Positions 52,384-61,150 of a DNA stretch of 64,000 nucleotides are shown piece by piece. The stretch covers positions 62,001 to 126,000 of the forward strand of contig NZ_JAQQWU010000013.1 of assembly GCF_028610625.1 (NCBI RefSeq), written 5' to 3'. Each line of letters opens with the position of its first letter. The first letter of the stretch is position 1. The notes beneath the pieces are model-generated. The model had not been told where the DNA came from and did not search any database. It saw nothing but the letters and a program-made list of their open reading frames with translations. The stretch comes from Guptibacillus spartinae (GTDB lineage: Bacteria > Bacillota > Bacilli > Bacillales > Guptibacillaceae). A program made the translations under genes and the position numbers.

Positions 52384-52414
52384 AAAAGAGACTACCTCAT
52401 CGCAAGTAATCTCC
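52384..52414 (-). terminator. terminator of the nucleotidyltransferase-like gene
   Basis: GAGATTAC / GTAGTCTC stem with TTTTTTG on the reverse strand. Confidence 0.55.
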
Positions 52415-52429
52415 TTCTAAGAACATTTT

Positions 52430-52993
52430 TTATAACTGATACACGTCGATCTTCTCCCAAATCCCCTTCCAATTTTTCTGAATCACACGCTCTTTGTAAA
52501 TGACGGCTCGCTCTTTACTCTCTCTAAAAAAGGGTGTCGGATTGACCTTTAAATTTATCACATCATCCACACCCCAGGGAGCAGTAAGAATAAGATTGTG
52601 ATCCTTATCGATTTTGACACCAAGAGCAGTGGCGGTTTCTGGAAACTTGGAAATGGCATCCTCTGCAGAAGTGTAGGGTTCTATGCGATTAACCACATGC
52701 ATTCGTGCTTCATTCTTCACAGACCACGGGACATCTGGAAGGATTCTCTTCAACTCAGCTTCTAATTCCTTTTCTGTTGTCTCGCTCGTATCTTTATGAT
52801 CAAAATAAATGACATCCACGTCTGGTAGGTCAGTTCTGTTTTCAAATTCGTGCAGTGTGTCCCAAATTTTTGATCGGACAAATCCAGCACAAATCCACCA
52901 ATCTGGCAAATTCAGCCGACTCGCAGCCTTAATGATCTTCATCATTCGTTCATCGGTTTCGATTAGCTTCATGATATCTTCTTTTGTCTTCAA
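52430..52993 (-). CDS. nucleotidyltransferase-like protein (DUF925 type)
   Basis: 187 residues from TTG 52993 (GAGGTG upstream). The motif NLPDWWICAGFVRSKIWDTL, followed by DLPDVDVIYFDH with the paired Asp of a nucleotidyltransferase fold and PWSVKNEARMHVVN, is typical of the 'nucleotidyltransferase family' DUF925. Substrate unknown. Confidence 0.82.
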   Translation of the reverse strand: MKTKEDIMKLIETDERMMKIIKAASRLNLPDWWICAGFVRSKIWDTLHEFENRTDLPDVDVIYFDHKDTSETTEKELEAELKRILPDVPWSVKNEARMHVVNRIEPYTSAEDAISKFPETATALGVKIDKDHNLILTAPWGVDDVINLKVNPTPFFRESKERAVIYKERVIQKNWKGIWEKIDVYQL

Positions 52994-53048
52994 CCCAACA
53001 CCTCGTTTGGAAAGTTACGGCCCTTCGTTTTCTACATCACTGTTCCTC

Positions 53049-53225
53049 TCAGTTCAAATTCAATAAATCAGCAATGATCTCATCACTCCCCGGTGAAAAC
53101 ATAAATAGAGCGAACAAAATAAATAGTGCGCCTATACATACGAAAGAAATTCGTTTACTTCCAATGAGTCCTTTTCCTACTAAAAACAACCCAATAAACA
53201 AGAGTAAAAAATACCAAACTCCCAT
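53049..53225 (-). CDS. small two-helix membrane protein
   Basis: 58 residues from ATG 53225 behind AGGAGAGAG. MGVWYFLLLFIGLFLVGKGL is helix 1; FVCIGALFILFALFMF is helix 2; tail SDEIIADLLNLN. Too short for long-frame lists but with a strong ribosome site. Confidence 0.7.
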   Translation of the reverse strand: MGVWYFLLLFIGLFLVGKGLIGSKRISFVCIGALFILFALFMFSPGSDEIIADLLNLN

Positions 53226-53351
53226 ACGCTCTCTCCTTTTATCCCGATAGATCGAAATCTATCCCTCAGTATTGACGATCTATGATAATGACGATTAGTA
53301 AGCAGCTATTGTTCCTTTTTTAGTTAATCCATCAATTAATTGTTAGTTAAG

Positions 53352-54113
53352 TTAGAAAAATTCATATAACCCCTCATTAAAATACGCGAACTCTTCTTTA
53401 GTCACCTGATAGCGACGGTATCCTTCGTAAAATGCCTCTAGGTATTCCTGATGGTTCATCCATTTTCGAATCGCTAAGGATTCATCATACCTAGGATCGC
53501 CTATCGTCATTCCCGCAACGTCTATAAACATACTCACGTTTCCGTTTACAACCATTACATTATCGGTCGTGCAGTCACCGTGTATCATCGTTTGTGGGAC
53601 GTTAGAGGGTTGATGCACTATTAATTTCTGCAAAAGCTCGAAACTTCCATCAGCATAGCCAGATGCTACGTATCCTTCTGCCTTTTTTAACTGTTCAGCG
53701 AGCCAATGGTGAGGATAGAACCCTGCAACCGTCGTTTCATGAAGACGCTGAAGAAAATGCCCAAAACTCTTAATTAAAGATAGCTGCTCTTGCTTCTCCG
53801 CTTTCTTTAAAGCAGAAGTTAAAGTCATTCCTTTCTCGTATGACATAATGAGATGGCTGCTATTTGACGCTTCAAAATAACCATAGTATTTTGGCGTTGG
53901 GATCGCTGCGATCGTATGTAGCTTTTCTAATACAGAGGCTTCACTCATTAACCATTCTCGATATCTTTGTTCATAGGAACTTTTTATGACATAGATCCCT
54001 TCACCTGTGACAACTTGATGCACTTCGGACGTACAACCCTGATTCTGTAGCAAACTTACTCGCTCTATTTTCCCAATCCTTTCTTCCGCCTTACTTATTA
54101 TCTGTTTATTCAT
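53352..54113 (-). CDS. aminoglycoside phosphotransferase-like kinase
   Basis: 253 residues. Protein-kinase-like fold: N-lobe lysine in IYVIKSS, Brenner motif HGDCTTDNVMV (H, D and N catalytic), metal Asp in FIDVAGMTIGDPRYDESLAI. This is the APH/choline-kinase family. The small-molecule substrate cannot be told; antibiotic resistance is not implied. Alone on the reverse strand. Confidence 0.85.
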   Translation of the reverse strand: MNKQIISKAEERIGKIERVSLLQNQGCTSEVHQVVTGEGIYVIKSSYEQRYREWLMSEASVLEKLHTIAAIPTPKYYGYFEASNSSHLIMSYEKGMTLTSALKKAEKQEQLSLIKSFGHFLQRLHETTVAGFYPHHWLAEQLKKAEGYVASGYADGSFELLQKLIVHQPSNVPQTMIHGDCTTDNVMVVNGNVSMFIDVAGMTIGDPRYDESLAIRKWMNHQEYLEAFYEGYRRYQVTKEEFAYFNEGLYEFF

Positions 54114-54273
54114 GGATCAATGCCTGCACTTTCTTTTGGAAGTAATCACTCTTTACCATACCAATTATTTCAAAATTCGATCAATAAATCCATCAATAAT
54201 TAGATAAATAAGAAGGACTCGATGGGAACTTACCGAAATAAATTGAGGTAACGATTACGTAAGGAGGAATGAT

Positions 54274-54642
54274 ATGAGCGATTCTCTTTTTAGCGGAATT
54301 CACTATATTCGAATACCTGTCGTTAATCTCAGTGAGTCCATTTCTTGGTATACAGAGTGTTTGCAGTTTACCTTAAAATTTAATCGAGGTGATTTAGCTG
54401 TTCTTGCACTTGAACAAGGGCCTCTCTTCGTGTTGGTGGAAGCGGATGAGAACGCGAGAGGTCATTTTTTGAAAAATGGTGAACCAGAATTTTCTGTTGG
54501 ACTGACAACGTCAAACATTCATCGACTCTACGACTACTTAGTTGACCAAGATGTGAAAGTGGAACCGATTCAAGAAGATGAAGGCCATCAATTTTTTCAC
54601 TTTTATGACCTTAATGGAAATAAACTTCAGGTACATAACTAA
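54274..54642 (+). CDS. VOC-family protein
   Basis: 122 residues from ATG 54274 behind AAGGAGG. Two beta-alpha-beta-beta-beta units: IHYIRIPVVNLSESISWYTE at the start and GHQFFHFYDLNGNKLQVHN at the end, with the second-module Glu replaced by Gln (KLQVH), as in glyoxalase-like dioxygenase/bleomycin-binding proteins. Function unknown. Confidence 0.82.
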   Translation: MSDSLFSGIHYIRIPVVNLSESISWYTECLQFTLKFNRGDLAVLALEQGPLFVLVEADENARGHFLKNGEPEFSVGLTTSNIHRLYDYLVDQDVKVEPIQEDEGHQFFHFYDLNGNKLQVHN

Positions 54643-54651
54643 CCGTTTTAT

Positions 54652-54678
54652 GCTACTCATCCAGAGTAGCTTTTTTTG
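54652..54678 (+). terminator. terminator of the VOC gene
   Basis: GCTACTC/GAGTAGC stem and seven T. Confidence 0.85.
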
Positions 54679-54899
54679 TACCCCTCTCCATTTAGGCTGA
54701 TGGAGCAGATACCACTGCCCTCTGCCTCTTTTTACACTAGAAACTTTCTCTCCTTCACTTCGTCCACCTATTTTCCGCGCTTTCATCAGGAACATCACCC
54801 AGCCCAATGACATAGTGTGTTGAAGAAAGTGTTTCACGAGATAAACGCTTAGAAAAATGGATTTCATTCCATGAAGAACGTTTGGTGGAGGTGACAGAA

Positions 54900-55205
54900 A
54901 TGAATCAATTTCAAAACGATCTTCAGCACTTAGATGTTGGAGAGTACCATGCTCAGGAGTTAGTGCCATGTGAGCAAGCGAACTATTATACAAATGGAGA
55001 TCAGAATATAGACCCAAATGATACTCGCTTAATTGGATTTGTATGCTTCGGATGCTTCCGTTGTGCAGGTTGCGTTGGCTGTGCGGGATGTGCAGGCTGC
55101 GGAGGTTGTGCCGGGTGTGGTGGATGTGCGCGTTGTGCGCGTTGCGCAGGCTGTGGTGGTTGTGCTGCAAGATGTGGTGGATGCGGTCGTTGCGGTGGTC
55201 GCTGA
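54900..55205 (+). CDS. heterocycloanthracin/sonorensin-type thiazole bacteriocin precursor
   Basis: 101 residues from ATG 54900 behind GGTGGAGGTG. The leader (1-48) starts MNQFQNDLQHLDVGEYHAQE and includes LVPCEQ, matching the heterocycloanthracin leader type. The core (49-101) is a Cys ladder: 17 cysteines, spaced three residues apart except one four-residue step (CAARC), with Gly, Ala, Arg, Phe or Val between. In such TOMM peptides, cysteines become thiazoles by cyclodehydration and oxidation. The maturation gene is not adjacent: a likely one starts at 63047. Reading the same DNA in other frames gives low-complexity shadows that I reject. Confidence 0.9.
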   Translation: MNQFQNDLQHLDVGEYHAQELVPCEQANYYTNGDQNIDPNDTRLIGFVCFGCFRCAGCVGCAGCAGCGGCAGCGGCARCARCAGCGGCAARCGGCGRCGGR

Positions 55206-55272
55206 ACCTGATTAAGTCTCTCTAATCCTTTTCTTCAAAGAAAATTCATGTTCAATCACATAGGTTATCAAA

Positions 55273-55310
55273 AAAAGACCCTCGGGGCGCTGTGCGCTTC
55301 AGGGGTCTTT
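55273..55310. terminator. bidirectional terminator after the bacteriocin precursor
   Basis: AAAGACCC / GGGTCTTT with an inner GCGC-TGT-GCGC stem. Confidence 0.8.
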
Positions 55311-55354
55311 ACATGGAAAACATGCGTAAACCATCAGTCTACTTTCAATAGGTT

Positions 55355-55963
55355 TCACAGCCATTTTTGTTTATAAATTCGAAGTGACACTACTCCTGAA
55401 CCTATGTATAAAAGAATAACGGACACTCCGATAATAATATATTCTGCAGTAGAATTTGAATTTAAAAGCAACTTTACAAACCATCTTATCCGATCATTTA
55501 AATCCTGAATCACAAAAGTGACCGTCAACAAATACAAGGCAACTAAACCAATCCCAGCCATCATCAGATAATGGCTTTTGAACTTATAACAAAAAGGAAA
55601 AACAAATGACAGAATTGCCATGACAACAGCCACTATAAACAATGGTTCTTTCCAAGCAAGCATTTCTCCATGAATGATGACAGTACCGATATAAGTCGTT
55701 ACAGCAATCAAAATTGTAAAGAAAACGGCAACAACATATTTTGAACTCACGATCTCTTTCCTTGTATAAGGGAGAGAGTTAAGCAAGAGGTGAATAGAAG
55801 TTTTTTCATCAAGCGTAAAGGCAGACATCGAGATCACAATACTGCAAAGGATCCCCACCCAAATAGAGGAAAAATCCAGAAGTAAGTAAACACATAATAT
55901 CGCCAATAAAACAAGCATCGTTTTTTTCAGTAAGATGATGTCTTTGCGTATTAAGTTCAACAA
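55355..55963 (-). CDS. ABC-2 type permease
   Basis: 202 residues, six membrane segments (about 14-30, 33-48, 75-97, 107-120, 130-150, 174-192). Partner of the ATPase upstream (7-base overlap). It is the YtrC/D-like or ABC-2 permease class used by GntR-YtrA operons. Could export or detoxify envelope-active compounds. Confidence 0.8.
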   Translation of the reverse strand: MLNLIRKDIILLKKTMLVLLAILCVYLLLDFSSIWVGILCSIVISMSAFTLDEKTSIHLLLNSLPYTRKEIVSSKYVVAVFFTILIAVTTYIGTVIIHGEMLAWKEPLFIVAVVMAILSFVFPFCYKFKSHYLMMAGIGLVALYLLTVTFVIQDLNDRIRWFVKLLLNSNSTAEYIIIGVSVILLYIGSGVVSLRIYKQKWL

Positions 55964-56832
55964 ATCACCATTTCCCCTTTCTTGGTGAAGTACATGATAT
56001 CCTCTAGAGTTGGTTTTTCATAAAGAACCATATCTCCAAATACTAATTGTGTTCGTTGTTTATCTGAAGTTAAGGCTTCAAATCCATAAGGCATTTTTCG
56101 AACGGCTAGAAACTCTCTCTCCGTTTCCTGATCGAGTAGATCCAGCCCGCCCTTTACAATGGCATATTCCTCCTCAATCTCTTGAAAGTCTTTCGTGAAC
56201 ATATGCTTGCCATCATGGATAAAGGTGACATAATCAGCAATTGTTGCTAAATCAGATGTAATATGTGTAGAGAAGAAGATTGATTTATCCCCGTCTTGTA
56301 AAAGCTCGTGCAATAGATCTAAAAGTTCTCTTCGGAAAATGGGATCCAATCCTGATGTGGGTTCATCCATAATAATTAATTCCGCATGGTGAGACAATGC
56401 GATGCTTAATGACGCTTTCATCCTCATTCCTTTTGAAAATGTGTTCATTTTTTTAGTTAGCGGTAAGCGAAACATACTTACATATTTTTCAAACACCTCG
56501 TCATCCCATTTCACATAGGCGTTTCTTACGATTGCTTTTATCTCTGCGAGTGTAAGGTGTTCATAGAACACGTCTTCAGCAAATACAAAACCAATTCGCT
56601 GCTTAATGTCTTTCTCATGATCTTTGTAATTTAATCCAAATACAGAAACCGTCCCGCTATCAGGTTGCAACAAATTCATCATCAGTTTAATTGTGGTGGA
56701 CTTCCCTACGCCATTTCCTCCGATAAATCCTGTTACATACCCCTTTTTAACTTTTAACGAAAAATCCCTTAAGCTAAAACCTTCAAATGACTTAGAAACA
56801 CTCTGGAGTTCAATCACATTTTCGTCTTGCAT
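55957..56832 (-). CDS. ABC transporter ATPase
   Basis: 291 residues. Walker A GGNGVGKSTTIK (about 39-50), signature FSKGMRMKASLSIAL, Walker B LIIMDEPTSGLDP, H-loop STHITSD. One-base overlap with the GntR gene. This YtrB-like ATPase forms an operon with a YtrA-type regulator. Confidence 0.9.
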   Translation of the reverse strand: MQDENVIELQSVSKSFEGFSLRDFSLKVKKGYVTGFIGGNGVGKSTTIKLMMNLLQPDSGTVSVFGLNYKDHEKDIKQRIGFVFAEDVFYEHLTLAEIKAIVRNAYVKWDDEVFEKYVSMFRLPLTKKMNTFSKGMRMKASLSIALSHHAELIIMDEPTSGLDPIFRRELLDLLHELLQDGDKSIFFSTHITSDLATIADYVTFIHDGKHMFTKDFQEIEEEYAIVKGGLDLLDQETEREFLAVRKMPYGFEALTSDKQRTQLVFGDMVLYEKPTLEDIMYFTKKGEMVIC

Positions 56833-57209
56833 TATTCTTCACCCCTATAGAGAATGGTCAGCAATTCTTTCAATTCGGTTAATGTGACGCCAATGTCTTT
56901 ACTATTTTTTATGGCCGTCACGAGTTGCTCTTCAATTCCCTGCATTTTTCGTTCTTTCATCATTTCCTCGTTTTGTTCCGATACAAATGAACCTTTTCCA
57001 ACGATCGAATAAATGAATCCATTTTTCTCAAGTTCTTCATAAGCGCGTTTAGAAGTGATGAGACTCACATTTAGATCCTTCGCCAATTGGCGCATTGACG
57101 GTAGAGACTGTCCAGACTTAAGTTCTCCTCCTAGAATCTGATCTTTTAGTTGGTGATGAATCTGTTCATAGATCGGTGTCTTTGACGTGTTTGATAGTAT
57201 AATTTTCAT
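56832..57209 (-). CDS. YtrA-family GntR regulator
   Basis: 125 residues from ATG 57209 (AAAGAGG upstream). Winged helix of GntR (PIYEQIHHQLKDQILGGELK, GQSLPSMRQLAKDLNVSLIT, SKRAYEELEKNGFIYSIVGK) and the short C-terminal two-helix dimerisation end of the YtrA subfamily. It represses its ABC operon; envelope-active antibiotics are the usual inducers. The AT-rich region with several GTATA/TATAC steps at 57229-57270 probably holds promoter and operator. Confidence 0.88.
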   Translation of the reverse strand: MKIILSNTSKTPIYEQIHHQLKDQILGGELKSGQSLPSMRQLAKDLNVSLITSKRAYEELEKNGFIYSIVGKGSFVSEQNEEMMKERKMQGIEEQLVTAIKNSKDIGVTLTELKELLTILYRGEE

Positions 57210-57297
57210 AAAAAAAACCTCTTTCAATTATCTATACAGTATTATATACATTATATACAATATACACAATAGTTATCTGAATTTTATTTACTCTATA

Positions 57298-57328
57298 AAA
57301 AAAGAACTTCCTATTTAGAAGTTCTTTT
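57298..57328 (-). terminator. terminator of the PhzF/GNAT operon
   Basis: AAAAGAACTTC / GAAGTTCTTTT stem downstream of the PhzF gene (reverse). Confidence 0.7.
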
Positions 57329-57372
57329 GTAACAATCATTTATACACTTCCGCAGAGGAGTGATTTCCTCAA

Positions 57373-58233
57373 CTATTTTTCTTCTAGCGCACTCCCTGTA
57401 ATCCGCGTCCTCCTAATTTCCCCGTCCTCTATAAAAACCTCAGAGCGAATCACACTTGGTCTCCCCATTGCCACTCCCTGAATGACGCGATAACTTTGCC
57501 ACCCCTCGCCAGGATCTCCCAAGATCCGATGGAGTGCAAGATAGGCGCCTAAAGCAGAAGCGGCTACGCCAGTTGCTGGATCTTCGTTATATCCAGCTCT
57601 ATTGGGAAATTGACGTGCGTGGACATGGCCATTCACATCAAGAGCAAATGGATAAAATCCCGAAGTCCCAACATCATCACACAATCTCCAAAGTTCCTCA
57701 TAATTTGGCTCTAGTTGATTTAGGATTTCAATAGTTTTTAATGGAATCATGAGCTTATGACGGGAGGTCGAAACTGATTGAATAGGAAGATCCCCCAGTT
57801 GATCGATTCCGATATGTAACGCGCTACTAATCTCCTCTTTTGTCAGCTTCCCTTCTTTAACTTCAGGAAGGAATTGCTCTACGCTCACTTCCATTTTTCC
57901 TTCCGCTGTCCATGCCACGTTAACTGGGCCTAACATCGTTTCAACTCGAACTGGTGATTGAGTGATCATTCCGTGGTTGACGAGCACAGTGATACTTCCG
58001 ATCGTCGCATGAATGCACATTTCCATCTCATGCAATGGTACAAAGAAACGGAACTTCACATCACAGTCGGACCGAGTTGGTTGTAGAACAAAGGCGGTTT
58101 CATGCCCCAATTCCCTCGTGATTGTTTGCATGTCATCTGTTGATAACTGGTCTGCATGTAAAACAACCGGGCAAGGATTACCGCCATTTTCTTCAAGAGG
58201 AAACACGGTTGTCTGAACAATGTTTTTACTCAC
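57373..58233 (-). CDS. PhzF-family isomerase/epimerase
   Basis: 286 residues from GTG 58233 (GGAGGAG upstream). Start VQTTVFPLEENGGNPCPVVL with the conserved GGNPCPV; ELGHETAFVLQ (active-site Glu of PhzF proteins); MEMCIHATIG; GYNEDPATGVAASALGAYLA near the end. Two mirrored domains as in phenazine-type isomerases. Substrate unknown. Follows a GNAT gene by 23 bases. Confidence 0.87.
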   Translation of the reverse strand: MSKNIVQTTVFPLEENGGNPCPVVLHADQLSTDDMQTITRELGHETAFVLQPTRSDCDVKFRFFVPLHEMEMCIHATIGSITVLVNHGMITQSPVRVETMLGPVNVAWTAEGKMEVSVEQFLPEVKEGKLTKEEISSALHIGIDQLGDLPIQSVSTSRHKLMIPLKTIEILNQLEPNYEELWRLCDDVGTSGFYPFALDVNGHVHARQFPNRAGYNEDPATGVAASALGAYLALHRILGDPGEGWQSYRVIQGVAMGRPSVIRSEVFIEDGEIRRTRITGSALEEK

Positions 58234-58256
58234 CTTTTTCTCCTCCTCTCCTTTTA

Positions 58257-58718
58257 TCAAAGCTTTAGCTTCAGGCCTTCATGCGTTGCTTCAAACCCTA
58301 ACCTCTCATAAAACCTTAATGCATCTGGTCTAGACTTGTCTGTTGTAAGTTGGATGACATGGCAGCCGTGCTCTTTTGCACGTTGAATGGCCCAGTTGAT
58401 TAGTTTTGTTCCGACTCCCATCCCTCTTACAGAAGCGGCCGTTCTGACTCCTTCAATGGTCGCTCTCCATCCACCTTGATGCGTGATGAAGGGTGTCATC
58501 GTCAGTTGTTGGACGCCAATCACTTTATTGCCATGACAGGCGACGATTAACTCGTTAAACGGATCTGCGCTAATCGCATGAAATGCTCTTAGGTAACTTT
58601 CCGGGAGCGGATCTTCAAGACGCTCTCGTTGACTACCCAACACATCATCTGCAAGCATCGCAACAATCTCACTTAAATCTTCTTCCGTCGCCATTCGAAA
58701 AAAAATTTCCGTTTCCAT
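58257..58718 (-). CDS. GNAT-family N-acetyltransferase
   Basis: 153 residues. Motif A RTAASVRGMGVGTKLINWAI (R-x-x-G-x-G near 95-101), motif B GCHVIQLTTDKSRPDALRFY, end ERLGFEATHEGLKLKL. The RPDALRFYERLGF form is close to a common Bacillus acetyltransferase of unknown substrate. Operon with the PhzF gene. Confidence 0.9.
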   Translation of the reverse strand: METEIFFRMATEEDLSEIVAMLADDVLGSQRERLEDPLPESYLRAFHAISADPFNELIVACHGNKVIGVQQLTMTPFITHQGGWRATIEGVRTAASVRGMGVGTKLINWAIQRAKEHGCHVIQLTTDKSRPDALRFYERLGFEATHEGLKLKL

Positions 58719-58855
58719 CCATCTTCACCTCTCGAATCAAAAAATAAAAAAAGCTTACTCATTTCGTTTCAGAAATGAAATAGCAAGCCAAGATAACCAC
58801 ACTACCTACGCCTATTCCAATCCACTTGAAACCATACCCTCACCTCTTCTTGTAT

Positions 58856-59683
58856 TCAGGTATCAATCGGAAAAATATAAACATGGTAAGAAAATGATTT
58901 CTCTAACCCGATCTTTCTCGCAATCGCATTTGATGGTTGATTGGCTTCTTCACAGTCCCAGTATGGGATTATACCCTGATTCACACAATCATTTACCACA
59001 CTTGAAGCTGCCAGCTGACCTAATTGCTTTCCCCGATGCTCCTCCATTGTTTCCATATCGAGCCCATGAACATTTCCAGCTACAAATCCAGAAAAACATA
59101 AACTCACCAACTGATTCTGATTGACAACACCATACCCAACTCCCTTATCCAAAAAGTCATTGGGTGAAGCCCAGAATTCCTTTAGTTTTGACAGTAAAAA
59201 GCTTTTATTCTGAATCGAGCGGTTCTGACTCGAAAGAAGATCTTCACTGATTTTTATCACCTCATATTCTGGTTTAGCAGAAGGTTGAGGATGCGCTATA
59301 AGAGATTCATAACGAAACACATGTTGATTAAATTTTTGCATGTAACGATGCGCGAACAGCATCTCGATCATTTCATCCCATTTTGAATGATTTCCAATAG
59401 CGATAAAATTTGTTAAGCCTAATTTCCTTGCTTCAGGAAGTATGGTCTTATCTATATACTCATTTATTTCCTGAAGAAACCCCTCATTTTCTTCCTCTCC
59501 AATAAAAAAGAAACCATCGTGATTTCCTAACCAGATGAGTCCTGAATTAGGAGTGTGAAGATCATCGACAAAAACGCGCCCCGGGTTATTCCCTTCAATG
59601 ACGGCTTTTGTTTCGACATGTCCGATACCATTTAGTAACCTTTCGCATTTGTAGAATTCAGCTTGATCAAGTTCATAAATCAT
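58856..59683 (-). CDS. GNAT-type acetyltransferase (PF12746-like)
   Basis: 275 residues from ATG 59683 behind GTAGGAGGAG. Two-part protein: N-terminal part with NPGRVFVDDLHTPNSGLIWL (about 24-43), C-terminal GNAT domain with MEEHRGKQLGQLAASSVVND (R-x-x-x-L-G motif A) and YWDCEEANQPSNAIARKIGL. This combination matches the GNAT_acetyltran family. The frame is open much further upstream but without homology. Confidence 0.8.
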   Translation of the reverse strand: MIYELDQAEFYKCERLLNGIGHVETKAVIEGNNPGRVFVDDLHTPNSGLIWLGNHDGFFFIGEEENEGFLQEINEYIDKTILPEARKLGLTNFIAIGNHSKWDEMIEMLFAHRYMQKFNQHVFRYESLIAHPQPSAKPEYEVIKISEDLLSSQNRSIQNKSFLLSKLKEFWASPNDFLDKGVGYGVVNQNQLVSLCFSGFVAGNVHGLDMETMEEHRGKQLGQLAASSVVNDCVNQGIIPYWDCEEANQPSNAIARKIGLEKSFSYHVYIFPIDT

Positions 59684-59714
59684 TGTTACTCCTCCTACTG
59701 CACATGAATGAAAG

Positions 59715-60062
59715 CTACTCAAAGACCTGACGCAGTTCAACCTGTCCCTCACCATGTCCTTGCGGGTCTGGCATGCGCATCGCCCACTCAACCGCTTCCT
59801 CTTTTGACTCCACCTCAATGAGAATGAATCCGGCAATGATTTCTTGTGTTTCAGAAAACGGACCTTCCGTCACGACTGGCTCACCGTGTGGATAAGAAAT
59901 ACGCCATCCATTCGAACTTGGATGCAGCCCTTTTGCCATAACCCGAACACCGGCTTTTACTAATTCTTGATTGTACGTTGACATCGCTTCCATCAGCTCA
60001 GAACTTGGTAGATTTCCAGCTTCCGAATTCTTCGATGCTTTCACGATTAGCATAAACAGCAT
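59715..60062 (-). CDS. YCII-related (YciI-like) protein
   Basis: 115 residues. LFMLIVKASKNSEAGNLPSS, MAKGLHPSSNGWRISYPHGE, VVTEGPFSETQEIIAGFILI and EEAVEWAMRMPDP are the standard DGPF/YCII blocks. Often next to ECF sigma genes or VOC genes; here near two VOC proteins. Function unknown. Confidence 0.88.
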   Translation of the reverse strand: MLFMLIVKASKNSEAGNLPSSELMEAMSTYNQELVKAGVRVMAKGLHPSSNGWRISYPHGEPVVTEGPFSETQEIIAGFILIEVESKEEAVEWAMRMPDPQGHGEGQVELRQVFE

Positions 60063-60217
60063 CCGACCCTCTCCTTATTGAAATTCTTCCTTTTACCTAT
60101 TCGATAAAATAAAAGAATCCTCCTTCTCCTAAAAATCTGCCTTCCTACTAGAAGGAGTGCTCGAGCACCTTATCGAACATACATGAGGAAGACACAACGA
60201 CCACTTAGGAGGTAATT

Positions 60218-60613
60218 ATGGGAAGACTCGTGCATTTCGAAATTCACGTTGATGACATGGACCGGGCGAAGCGTTTTTACGGAGAAGTATTTGGATGGAC
60301 ATTTGAAGACTGGAGCGAATACGCCGGCATGCCTTATTTAGGCGTAATCACTGGCAGTGACGATCAGCTCGGGATCAATGGTGCCCTCATGCAGCGGCAA
60401 GGTCCACCTCCGGAACCAAGTCAGCCTGTCAACGGCTATGCCTGTACGATGGGAGTAGGAGATTACGATACGACGGAAGCAAAGATTCTTGAAAAAGGCG
60501 GTGAAGTTGCATTGCCAAAATACGCGCTGCCGGGGATGGCGTGGCAGGGCTATTATAAGGATACGGAAGGGAATATCTTTGGTGTGCATCAGCCAGATGA
60601 AAATGCGAAATAG
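60218..60613 (+). CDS. VOC-family glyoxalase-like protein
   Basis: 131 residues from ATG 60218 behind TAGGAGG. GRLVHFEIHVDDMDRAKRFY, GEVFGWTFEDW, and KDTEGNIFGVHQPDENAK at the end: the typical one-domain VOC protein related to antibiotic-resistance-like proteins. Metal site H/E mostly kept (HFE, VHQ). Substrate unknown. Confidence 0.88.
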   Translation: MGRLVHFEIHVDDMDRAKRFYGEVFGWTFEDWSEYAGMPYLGVITGSDDQLGINGALMQRQGPPPEPSQPVNGYACTMGVGDYDTTEAKILEKGGEVALPKYALPGMAWQGYYKDTEGNIFGVHQPDENAK

Positions 60614-60623
60614 CATTCAATTA

Positions 60624-60650
60624 GAAAAAGGCGCCTCTCGCGCCTTTTTC
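60624..60650. terminator. bidirectional terminator
   Basis: AAAAAGGCG/CGCCTTTTT stem between convergent VOC genes. Confidence 0.75.
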
Positions 60651-60664
60651 CTTTTTTTAACCTC

Positions 60665-61036
60665 TTAACGATGTTGATCAATTAAGATCGGATTACCATC
60701 CGGATCGAACAGTGTAAGATATGCTGGTCCTTCTGTTTCCTCATCAGCCTCTTTTGTTAAGCTAACTCCCTTTTCTTTCAACATTTTTTGTAGGTCGCGT
60801 ACATCTGTGAATTCTTCTAAATTTTCAGCATTGTGATCCCAGCCTGGGTTAAACGTTAGCGTGTTTTTCTCAAACATGCCCTGATATAGACCAATGACGG
60901 TTGTGTCATTTTTCAAAACAAGCCACTTCTGTTCAATGTCTCCACCTAATGTTTCAAACCCTAAATCTTCATAAAATTCTTTTGAACGATGAATATCCTT
61001 GACACTTAAACTAATTGAAAATGCTCCTAGTTTCAA
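60665..61036 (-). CDS. VOC-family protein
   Basis: 123 residues from TTG 61036 with GGAGGAGATC upstream, giving MKLGAFSISLSVKDIHRSKE. The rest is typical of glyoxalase/bleomycin-like proteins (FYEDLGFETLGGDIEQKWLV; end PAYLTLFDPDGNPILIDQH). It converges with the other VOC gene but they are not close copies. Confidence 0.87.
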   Translation of the reverse strand: MKLGAFSISLSVKDIHRSKEFYEDLGFETLGGDIEQKWLVLKNDTTVIGLYQGMFEKNTLTFNPGWDHNAENLEEFTDVRDLQKMLKEKGVSLTKEADEETEGPAYLTLFDPDGNPILIDQHR

Positions 61037-61150
61037 TTGATCTCCTCCTATTAAATGAGTAGGCGCCCCCAACCAAACCAATCGATGAGGGGTATAGATA
61101 CCTCTTCGTAATTCATTCAAGAAGTCCTTTTCCTACCTACCCATTTCCAA

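Noticed and set aside
54538-55170. Long His/Leu-rich reverse-strand frame over the bacteriocin precursor
   Set aside because: It is the antisense of a Cys/Gly-repeat gene; the composition is imposed by the repeat and there is no ribosome site.
55033-55225. Val/Ala- and Leu/Trp/Cys-rich forward frames over the precursor core
   Set aside because: Frame-shifted readings of the same Cys-codon repeat.
58740-58855. Hydrophobic peptide frame like a type I toxin (GIGVGSVVILACYFIS)
   Set aside because: No start codon or ribosome site in the right frame; no antisense RNA signals visible.
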